A stretch of DNA of 6,957 bases from an uncultured Bacilli bacterium. GTDB lineage: Bacteria > Bacillota_I > Bacilli_A > RF39 > UBA660. The stretch is from the NCBI GenBank assembly GCA_947624845.1, contig CANQMB010000058.1, positions 1-6,957 on the forward strand. Reading direction: 5' to 3'. A program made the translations under genes and the position numbers. The notes below the pieces were generated by a model, which made no database searches, was not told the origin of the DNA, and worked only from the letters and a program-made list of their open reading frames with translations. Positions 1 through 5,260 of this stretch are shown here, in pieces (position 1 is the first letter of the stretch; every line of letters begins with the position of its first letter).

Positions 1-168
1 TCATACAATATAGCCAAAGATTATCCATGGATAATCCGTGGGAATCATTATAGAGATAGTGCTTATGATAGTTCTTATTATAGTATTTTTTCTTATCATG
101 CTCCGATGAATTTTAGTGGAAGAGGAAGAATTTATGATGGTTTTCGTCTAATTTTATCTGTTCAATAA
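1..168 (+). CDS. C-terminal fragment of a FGE-sulfatase/FISUMP-like protein (5' end outside window)
   Basis: An open frame runs from the first base to TAA at 166-168, giving the last 55 residues of a protein whose start lies upstream. The pattern Pro-Trp-Ile-Ile-Arg-Gly-Asn (residues 9-15), then a Ser/Tyr-rich stretch, then Asp-Gly-Phe-Arg-Leu-Ile-Leu (46-52), resembles the end of formylglycine-generating-enzyme-like and FISUMP domains. Those typically read W..RGG, then a glycine/serine/aromatic stretch, then GFR..L. Eight of 55 residues are tyrosine. Proteins with this ending in gut Firmicutes are often secreted or surface-exposed, but no signal peptide or anchor can be judged here. The second glycine of RGG is Asn. 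The frame is coherent and ends directly in a terminator hairpin, so it is probably a real gene end. The family call is tentative and rests only on this short pattern. Confidence 0.55.
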   Translation, partial: SYNIAKDYPWIIRGNHYRDSAYDSSYYSIFSYHAPMNFSGRGRIYDGFRLILSVQ

Positions 169-198
169 AAAAAGAAAAAATTATTTTTCTTTTTTTAT
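165..198 (+). terminator. A/T-only stem terminator over the stop codon of the upstream gene
   Basis: Bases 165-179 pair perfectly with 184-198, giving a 15-bp stem with loop ATTA. The stem is A:U apart from one G:C pair (174/189). The right arm is T-rich and serves as the U-tract. Because the element is its own reverse complement, it could work in both directions, although no minus-strand gene is seen next to it. The TAA stop (166-168) lies inside the left arm. No T-run lies beyond the stem and its GC content is minimal, so termination strength is uncertain. Confidence 0.6.
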
Positions 199-217
199 GA
201 ATTTCCTGTGATAATTG

Positions 218-246
218 TTGCTACTTTTTTTAATATTCGATAAAAT
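218..246 (+). promoter_or_regulatory. Candidate sigma-A promoter for tilS-ftsH
   Basis: A -35-like TTGCTA (218-223) and a -10-like TAAAAT (241-246) are separated by 17 bp. They match the consensus at 4/6 and 5/6 positions. The box lies between the upstream terminator and tilS. The expected transcription start, near 253, falls on the GGTGA ribosome-binding sequence (253-257), so the leader would be under about 10 nt. A second AT-rich box (TAATAT, 231-236) has no good -35 partner. Confidence 0.5.
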
Positions 247-261
247 AGAAATGGTGAAAAA

Positions 262-1587
262 ATGAAGACGGAAGTTTTAAATTTAGAAAAAGAATATAGT
301 TTTTCCAAAGGAGAAAAAATTGTCGTTGGTTGTTCTGGTGGACCAGATTCCATGGCACTTTTAACTCTTCTTTTGGCGTTGCGTGATTCTTATGACTTAT
401 TCCTTATTGTTGCACATATTAATCATAATGTTCGAAAAGAAAGTAAAGAAGAGGAAGAGTATTTAAAACTATTTTGTCATCAAAATCATCTATTATTTGA
501 GTCAATGACCATTGAAAAATATGGAGATGATAATTTTCATAATGAAGCTAGAAACATTCGGTATCAGTTTTTTGAGGAGATTATCCATAAATATCATGCA
601 GATACTTTAATGACGGCCCATCATGCCGATGATTTGATGGAAACTATTTTAATGCGAATGGTTCGGGGATCTAATTTGCAAGGTTATAGTGGTTTTCATC
701 GCGTTGTTTTGAAAAATGATTATAAAATTGTTCGCCCTCTTCTTTCTTATACAAAAGAAGAAATTTTAGACTTTAATCAAAAAAATCAGGTGAAATATTT
801 TGTAGATTCTTCCAATAAAGAAAATAAATATACAAGAAATCGTTATCGAAAAGAAATTCTTCCTTTTTTGAAAAAAGAAGATTCTGCTGTTCATATGAAA
901 TTTTTGAAATTTAGTGAGATTTTAACAGAAGCAAATTCTTATATCGAAAAAGAAACAAAAAAAGCTTTAAAAAGAGTAATGAAAGATCAAAAAATAGTAA
1001 TTTCTTCCTTTTTAAAAGAAGAATCCTTTATCCAAAAAGAAATTTTGTACTCTTTATTCGCTAACTTTTATCAAGATGATTTACTCTTAGTGAATGATAA
1101 ACACATCGAGCTAATCTATCGATTAATTACAAATTCGAAGGCAAATTTAACTTATAATTTACCTAATGAAGTTATTGCAATTAAAAATTATGATTTTTGT
1201 TATTTAGAACGTCAAGCTGATTTTATTGGTTGTTATGAGATTGAGTTCGATGATATGGTTTCTTTACCAAATGGACATCAAATTGTGAGATTGAAAGATA
1301 CGATAGAAAATGGCAATGATATTTGTCTTTTAAATAGTGAAGAGGTTGCTTTACCTTTGACTGTGCGTACTAGACATTTTGGAGATCGAATGACTATCAA
1401 GGGAATGAAAGGGAGCCGAAAAATCAAAGATATTTTTATTGATTGTAAGATTAATCCGAAGGAGCGAGAAGTTTGGCCTGTCGTTGTAGATGCTCGTGGA
1501 GAAATTGTTTGGCTACCAGGATTAAAAAAATCTAAATTTAATAAAACAAAAACAGAAAAATATGATATAATAATGAAATATCAGTAG
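262..1587 (+). CDS. tilS: tRNA(Ile)-lysidine synthase TilS
   Basis: This enzyme attaches lysine to C34 of the CAU-anticodon tRNA-Ile, using ATP, so that it reads AUA and accepts isoleucine. It acts in the cytoplasm and is essential in most bacteria. The N-terminal PP-loop ATP pyrophosphatase domain has SGGPDS at residues 25-30, AHINHNVR at 51-58, AHHADD at 119-124 and then an Arg-Gly-Ser segment. Around residues 155-205 comes the conserved RPLL...EI...DSSN...RNR.R block. A middle helical domain follows, and a TilS C-terminal domain spans about 365-435 (RTRHFGDRM, then IVWLPG). The 441-residue length is normal for the full-length form. ATG 262 is preceded by GGTGA with 4 nt spacing and leaves 24 residues before the P-loop, as usual. 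It is followed 12 nt later by ftsH; hprT, which separates the two in B. subtilis, is missing. Identification is secure. Confidence 0.96.
   Translation: MKTEVLNLEKEYSFSKGEKIVVGCSGGPDSMALLTLLLALRDSYDLFLIVAHINHNVRKESKEEEEYLKLFCHQNHLLFESMTIEKYGDDNFHNEARNIRYQFFEEIIHKYHADTLMTAHHADDLMETILMRMVRGSNLQGYSGFHRVVLKNDYKIVRPLLSYTKEEILDFNQKNQVKYFVDSSNKENKYTRNRYRKEILPFLKKEDSAVHMKFLKFSEILTEANSYIEKETKKALKRVMKDQKIVISSFLKEESFIQKEILYSLFANFYQDDLLLVNDKHIELIYRLITNSKANLTYNLPNEVIAIKNYDFCYLERQADFIGCYEIEFDDMVSLPNGHQIVRLKDTIENGNDICLLNSEEVALPLTVRTRHFGDRMTIKGMKGSRKIKDIFIDCKINPKEREVWPVVVDARGEIVWLPGLKKSKFNKTKTEKYDIIMKYQ
1563..1571 (+). promoter_or_regulatory. Possible extended -10 element inside the tilS 3' end, upstream of ftsH
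   Basis: TGATATAAT is a perfect extended -10 (TGnTATAAT). It sits 28 nt before the ftsH start and would begin transcription near 1578. The -35 position 17 bp upstream (1543-1548, AAAACA) is weak. It overlaps tilS codons for Asp-Ile-Ile, so it may be coincidental in such AT-rich DNA. The same nonamer recurs before the RDD gene. Confidence 0.35.
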
Positions 1588-1593
1588 GAGGAG
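1586..1593 (+). promoter_or_regulatory. Strong ftsH ribosome-binding site overlapping the tilS stop codon
   Basis: AGGAGGAG begins within the TAG stop of tilS and lies 6-8 nt before ATG 1600. This near-perfect Shine-Dalgarno fixes the ftsH start. Ribosomes ending tilS would finish on top of it, which suggests translational coupling. Confidence 0.85.
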
Positions 1594-1599
1594 AAATTC

Positions 1600-3558
1600 A
1601 TGAATAAAAAAACAGTGAAAAAAGGATTGTTACCTTATGTGTTTATCTTGTTAATTATGCTTGGAATTTATTACTTTTTTAATGTAATGAATCAAAAAAT
1701 TAATGTTCTTACATATAATGAATTTACAGATGAATTAACAAAGGGTAAAGTTGAAGAAGTAGAAATAACCCCACGTGATCGGGCCAAAACATATGAGTTA
1801 AGAGGAAAATTAGAAGGTTACAAGGAAAGTGAAAGTTTCTTTGTTCGAGTTCCACTTAGCGATGAAGTGATGAAGAAAATTATTGAGGAAAATGAAGTAC
1901 AGAATTTTAAATTAACGACAATTGCAGATCCAGAGTCTAGTTCCTTATTATTGGTTATTGTCAATGTTTTACCTTTTCTATTATTAATTGGTTTTGCTTT
2001 CTTTTTCTTTAGTCGACAAATGGCTGGAAATCGAAATTCAATGGATTTTGGTAAGAGTAAAGCAAAATTAAATAGTGATAAGAATAAAGTGACATTTAAA
2101 GATGTTGCTGGTTTAAAAGAAGAAAAAGAAGAAGTAAAAGAGTTAATTGACTTTTTGAAAAATCCAAAGAGATTTCAAAAATTAGGGGCTAGGATTCCGA
2201 AAGGGGTATTATTATTTGGTCCTCCTGGAACAGGAAAAACTTTACTTGCAAAAGCTGTTGCTGGAGAAGCCAACGTTCCATTTTACTTTATTAGTGGATC
2301 TGATTTCGTAGAATTATTTGTTGGAGTTGGTGCTAGTCGAGTTCGTGATATGTTCCAACAAGCGAAAAGAAATGCTCCTTGTTTGATCTTTATTGATGAA
2401 ATTGATGCCGTAGGAAGACAGAGAGGTACTGGTCTTGGTGGTGGTCATGATGAAAGAGAACAGACATTGAATCAATTATTAACAGAAATGGATGGATTTG
2501 GTGCAAATGAAGGAATTATTATTATTGCTGCAACAAACCGACCTGATGTTTTAGATCCTGCTCTTCTTCGTCCAGGACGTTTTGATCGCCAAGTTACAGT
2601 AAATTTACCGGATGTTCGTGGACGTGAAGAAATTTTAGCAGTTCATGCTAAAAATAAGGTTTTAGCTGAGGGAATCACTTTGCAAAATTTAGCAAAAAGA
2701 ACACCAGGATTCAGTGGTGCTGATTTGGAAAACTTGTTAAATGAAGCAGCCTTACTTGCCGTTCGTCGCAATAAAGAAAAAATTACGATGAGCGAAATTG
2801 ATGAGGCGACCGATCGTGTTTTAATGGGACCTGCAAAAACATCTCATAAGTATAGTGAAAATGATCGCAAGTTAGTTGCTTATCACGAGGCGGGGCATGC
2901 TGTTATTGGATTAAAATTGGATAATGCAAACGATGTTCAAAAGGTAACGATTATTCCACGTGGTTCCGCTGGTGGTTATAATATGATGGTGCCAAGCGAG
3001 GAAAAATTATGTTCTACAAAATCAGATTTATTAGAACAAATTACAGGATTGCTTGGTGGTCGCACGGCAGAAGAAGTCGTATTTGGAGAAATTACCACAG
3101 GAGCGCATAATGATTTTGAGAAAGCAACAAAAATTGCTCGTGCTATGGTTACAGAATATGGAATGAGTGATTTGGGACCTTTACAATTTGAACAACAAGA
3201 AGGTAGTGTCTTCTTAGGAAGAGATTATAATAAGAGTCAACATTTCTCAAATGAAGTTGCCAATGAAATTGATATGGAAATGCGTAAAATTATTAATAAT
3301 TGTCATCAAAAAGCAACAGATATTATTAAAGAAAATCAAGATTTATTAAAGTTAATCGCTGATGCTTTATTAGAATATGAAACATTAACAAAAGAACAAA
3401 TTGATTATTTAGTAGAAAATGGAAAAATGCCTGAAGAGGATGAAGATAATTTGGAAGCGATGTCAATTACAAAATTGCGCACTTTAGCAAAAGAAAAGGG
3501 AATAAAAAACTATTCTAAAATGTCCAAAGCAGAATTGTTGAAAGAATTAGATCAATAA
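1600..3558 (+). CDS. ftsH: ATP-dependent zinc metalloprotease FtsH with an extra C-terminal Rho_N/SAP-like domain
   Basis: FtsH is a hexameric membrane AAA+ protease that extracts and degrades misfolded membrane proteins and some cytoplasmic regulators. Transmembrane helix 1 is about residues 10-29, an extracytoplasmic FtsH_ext domain follows, and helix 2 is about 115-138. The AAA+ core shows Walker A GPPGTGKT (207-214), pore loop FVGVG (240-244), Walker B LIFIDEID (262-269) and the second region of homology with arginines 324 and 327. The M41 peptidase has zinc motif HEAGH (429-433) and probable third ligand Asp505 in GAHNDF. All catalytic residues are present. The core ends near residue 610, but instead of a short disordered tail there is an acidic linker and then a helical module (about 618-650) resembling the Rho N-terminal/SAP-type fold. 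At 652 residues it is slightly longer than the E. coli (644) and B. subtilis (637) proteins. It is the second gene of the tilS unit and has its own terminator. Confidence 0.97.
   Translation: MNKKTVKKGLLPYVFILLIMLGIYYFFNVMNQKINVLTYNEFTDELTKGKVEEVEITPRDRAKTYELRGKLEGYKESESFFVRVPLSDEVMKKIIEENEVQNFKLTTIADPESSSLLLVIVNVLPFLLLIGFAFFFFSRQMAGNRNSMDFGKSKAKLNSDKNKVTFKDVAGLKEEKEEVKELIDFLKNPKRFQKLGARIPKGVLLFGPPGTGKTLLAKAVAGEANVPFYFISGSDFVELFVGVGASRVRDMFQQAKRNAPCLIFIDEIDAVGRQRGTGLGGGHDEREQTLNQLLTEMDGFGANEGIIIIAATNRPDVLDPALLRPGRFDRQVTVNLPDVRGREEILAVHAKNKVLAEGITLQNLAKRTPGFSGADLENLLNEAALLAVRRNKEKITMSEIDEATDRVLMGPAKTSHKYSENDRKLVAYHEAGHAVIGLKLDNANDVQKVTIIPRGSAGGYNMMVPSEEKLCSTKSDLLEQITGLLGGRTAEEVVFGEITTGAHNDFEKATKIARAMVTEYGMSDLGPLQFEQQEGSVFLGRDYNKSQHFSNEVANEIDMEMRKIINNCHQKATDIIKENQDLLKLIADALLEYETLTKEQIDYLVENGKMPEEDEDNLEAMSITKLRTLAKEKGIKNYSKMSKAELLKELDQ
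3448..3555 (+). other. Rho_N/SAP-like helix-extended-loop-helix module at the FtsH C-terminus
   Basis: Residues 617-652 of FtsH carry the pattern L-x-x-M-S-x-x-x-L-R-x-L-A-K-E-K-G-I, then Tyr-Ser-Lys-Met-Ser-Lys-Ala-Glu-Leu-Leu. This is the hallmark of Rho termination factor N-terminal (PF07498-like) and SAP/HeH modules, which usually bind nucleic acid. It follows an acidic linker (PEEDEDN, 611-617). The domain assignment comes from motif recall only; its function on FtsH is unknown. Confidence 0.7.
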
Positions 3559-3561
3559 AGG

Positions 3562-3590
3562 AAAAGGAACTTGAAAAACAGTTCTTTTTT
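3562..3590 (+). terminator. Intrinsic terminator of tilS-ftsH
   Basis: AAAAGGAACT (3562-3571) pairs with AGTTCTTTTT (3580-3589), a 10-bp stem with one G:U pair and an 8-nt loop. The T-run at 3585-3590 forms part of the right arm and continues one base beyond it. It starts 3 nt after the ftsH stop. It shares bases with the next promoter. Confidence 0.75.
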
Positions 3591-3599
3591 CTGTATAAT
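3571..3599 (+). promoter_or_regulatory. Strong sigma-A promoter for dusB-RDD-lysS
   Basis: TTGAAA (3571-3576, 5/6 match) is followed after exactly 17 bp by a perfect TATAAT (3594-3599). Transcription should start near 3606, giving a leader of about 16 nt before dusB. That is too short for a T-box or riboswitch. The -35 box lies in the loop of the preceding terminator hairpin. Confidence 0.8.
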
Positions 3600-3621
3600 A
3601 GGGGCGAAATGAGGGAGTCCT

Positions 3622-4611
3622 ATGAAATGGAAGATCGGCAATGTAGAAATTTCTAATCAAGTAGTCTTGGCCCCTATGGCAGGAATTTCAAATTCTGCTT
3701 TTCGTCGGATTGCAAAAGAAATGGGATGTGGACTTATCTATGCGGAAATGGTGAGTGATAAAGCAGTTGTCTATCAAAATCAAAAAACAATTGATATGCT
3801 TTATATGACTGATTTTGAACGTCCAATTGCCCAACAAATTTTTGGATGTGATGTGTCTTCTTTTGTAGAAGCCGCAAAATATATTGAAAAAGAAATGCAT
3901 CCAGATATTATCGATATCAATATGGGTTGTCCTGTTCCTAAAGTTGCAACGCGTGCCCAAGCAGGAGCAGCTCTTTTAAAAGATCCTCAAAAAATCGGTC
4001 AAATCGTAAAAGCTGTTGTTGAAGCTGTTTCGATTCCAGTGACTGTAAAAATTCGCAGTGGTTGGGATGAAAATTCTATAAATGCAGTAGAAGTTGCCAA
4101 AATTTGTGAAAAAATGGGAGCTTCTGCCATCTGTGTTCATCCTCGTACTAGAAAACAAGGGTATCATGGTCAAGCCGATTGGGAAATTATTAGACAAGTC
4201 AAAGAAAATGTATCGATTCCGGTGATTGGTAATGGAGATGTGACAACCCCATTTCTTGCTAAAAAAATGTTAGATGAAACTTCTTGTGATGCTGTTATGA
4301 TCGGTCGAGGAGTTCTAGGAAATCCCTGGCTTTTAAAAAATACGGTTCATCTTTTAGAAGGAAATAGTTCCATGATTGTTCCTACAGTTGAAGAAAAAAT
4401 AGACATGTGTTTAAAACATTTAAATTATTTACAAGATTTTAAAAATGAAAAACTTGTCTGCTTGGAAATTCGCAATCACATTGCGTGGTATTTAAAAGGA
4501 GTACCTCATGCGAATGAGGTTAAAAATAAAATATATCAATGTAAGAAAATTCATGATATAATTTTAATATTAGAAAGTTATAAGGAGGAGATCCAAAATG
4601 AAAGAAACTAA
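3622..4611 (+). CDS. dusB: tRNA-dihydrouridine synthase, DusB type
   Basis: This is an FMN- and NADPH-dependent cytoplasmic enzyme that reduces uridines in the tRNA D-loop to dihydrouridine. The N-terminal TIM barrel shows APMAGISNSAFR (17-28), QQIFG (71-75) and DINMGCPVPK (98-107) with the catalytic Cys103. It continues with AGAALLKDP (114-122), VKIRSGWD (142-149), HPRTRKQGYHG (173-183), the phosphate-binding IGNGD (202-206) and MIGRGVLGNPW (226-236). The C-terminal helical tRNA-binding part includes IAWYLKGVPHA. The 329-residue length is normal. ATG 3622 follows GAGGGAG (3611-3617). In B. subtilis the homologue likewise sits directly before lysS. It is the first gene of its unit, and its 3' end overlaps the RDD gene by 14 nt. 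The family is certain. The DusB subtype, rather than another Dus class, is supported by context and the motif wording. Confidence 0.94.
   Translation: MKWKIGNVEISNQVVLAPMAGISNSAFRRIAKEMGCGLIYAEMVSDKAVVYQNQKTIDMLYMTDFERPIAQQIFGCDVSSFVEAAKYIEKEMHPDIIDINMGCPVPKVATRAQAGAALLKDPQKIGQIVKAVVEAVSIPVTVKIRSGWDENSINAVEVAKICEKMGASAICVHPRTRKQGYHGQADWEIIRQVKENVSIPVIGNGDVTTPFLAKKMLDETSCDAVMIGRGVLGNPWLLKNTVHLLEGNSSMIVPTVEEKIDMCLKHLNYLQDFKNEKLVCLEIRNHIAWYLKGVPHANEVKNKIYQCKKIHDIILILESYKEEIQNERN
4554..4562 (+). promoter_or_regulatory. Possible extended -10 element inside the dusB 3' end, upstream of the RDD gene
   Basis: TGATATAAT matches the extended -10 consensus perfectly and is identical to the nonamer before ftsH. 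Transcription would begin near 4569, upstream of the strong ribosome-binding site at 4582. The -35 region is poor. It lies in dusB codons for Asp-Ile-Ile. It could give RDD-lysS a separate transcript. Confidence 0.38.
4582..4590 (+). promoter_or_regulatory. Strong ribosome-binding site for the RDD gene within dusB
   Basis: AAGGAGGAG lies 7 nt before ATG 4598, inside the last codons of dusB. It is the best Shine-Dalgarno in the window along with that of ftsH, and it fixes the overlapping start. Confidence 0.85.
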
Positions 4612-5260
4612 GAAAAAGGAAAAGAAAGAGTTAGAAAAAGCATTATTTATTCAAAGATTTGTTGCGTATATTATCGATATTTTTATTGTATCTATGATTT
4701 CTTCTATTCTTATGATCCCTTTCACCAATACGAAAACATTAAATGAATTGACGACACAAAGTGAAAAAATAGCGGACCAATATGTAAATCAAAAGATTGA
4801 TATGGATACTTATGTAAATCAAAGTATGGATATCAATTATGAAATTTCTAGACAAAGTGGTTTTGGGACTATTATATCTATTGCTGTTTATATCTTATAT
4901 TTTGTGGTATTTCAATTTTATAATAAGGGACAAACTTTGGGAAAAAAATTGATGAAAATTCAAGTCATACCAAAAGAAGAAAAAGAATTATCTTTAAATC
5001 AAATGTTGTTACGTAGTGCGATTACTAATGCGATTTTAGTTGATTTTATCATTTTATTATTTACGATTTTTGCTGGAAAAGATCTTTATTTAGGGGCTGT
5101 TTATGTTTTTGAATCCATTCAGTCTATTATTATATTAGCATCTGTATTTATGATTATGTATCGAAAAGATGGTCGCACTTTACCAGATTTAATTGCTCAT
5201 ACTAGAGTAGTACGTTTAGAAGTGAAAGAAAAGGAGTTAGAAGAAGTATGCGAGAGTTAA
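4598..5260 (+). CDS. RDD-family integral membrane protein
   Basis: This is a 220-residue membrane protein of the RDD family (named for conserved Arg and Asp residues), whose general function is unsettled; transport has been proposed for some members. A lysine-rich cytoplasmic N-terminus leads into RFVAYIIDIFIV with Arg20 and Asp27. The family motif GQTLGKKLMKIQVI is at 111-124 and DGRTLPDLIAHTRVV at 191-205, with Asp197. Predicted helices are about 21-41, 88-107, 143-160 and 166-187, with both ends inside. The loop between helices 1 and 2 (42-87) would face outward and holds a 10-residue internal duplication. The start is set by the strong ribosome-binding site. It overlaps dusB by 14 nt and lysS by 13 nt, so it is firmly co-translated. 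It is not part of the B. subtilis version of this cluster. No substrate can be inferred. Confidence 0.88.
   Translation: MKETKKKEKKELEKALFIQRFVAYIIDIFIVSMISSILMIPFTNTKTLNELTTQSEKIADQYVNQKIDMDTYVNQSMDINYEISRQSGFGTIISIAVYILYFVVFQFYNKGQTLGKKLMKIQVIPKEEKELSLNQMLLRSAITNAILVDFIILLFTIFAGKDLYLGAVYVFESIQSIIILASVFMIMYRKDGRTLPDLIAHTRVVRLEVKEKELEEVCES
4781..4840 (+). repeat. 30-bp in-frame direct duplication in the RDD gene
   Basis: TATGTAAATCAAA occurs at 4781-4793 and again at 4811-4823, a 30-bp period. In protein this gives Tyr-Val-Asn-Gln-Lys-Ile-Asp-Met-Asp followed by Tyr-Val-Asn-Gln-Ser-Met-Asp-Ile-Asn. The two 10-residue units have diverged in their second halves. They lie in the predicted outside loop. 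Confidence 0.7.

Noticed and set aside
3599..3622. T-box or lysine riboswitch ahead of the lysS unit
   Set aside because: The leader is only about 16 nt, and no antiterminator or T-box bulge is present in it or elsewhere upstream of lysS.
3609..3653. Short upstream frame (14 codons) beginning ATG 3609 and overlapping the dusB start
   Set aside because: It sits only about 3 nt after the expected transcript start, has no ribosome-binding site of its own and encodes nothing recognisable.
3688..3960. 90-residue minus-strand frame opposite dusB
   Set aside because: It is antisense to highly conserved DusB motifs, has no recognisable domain and is explained by the AT-rich complement.
3976..4197. 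73-residue minus-strand frame opposite dusB
   Set aside because: It is antisense to the conserved DusB core, with no ribosome-binding site or family pattern, so it is a shadow of the real gene.
4503..4520. Perfect 7-bp hairpin with GCGA tetraloop inside dusB
   Set aside because: It lies in codons for the conserved GVPHANEV segment and has no T-run, so coding constraint explains it and it is not a terminator. A minor effect on RDD translation cannot be excluded.
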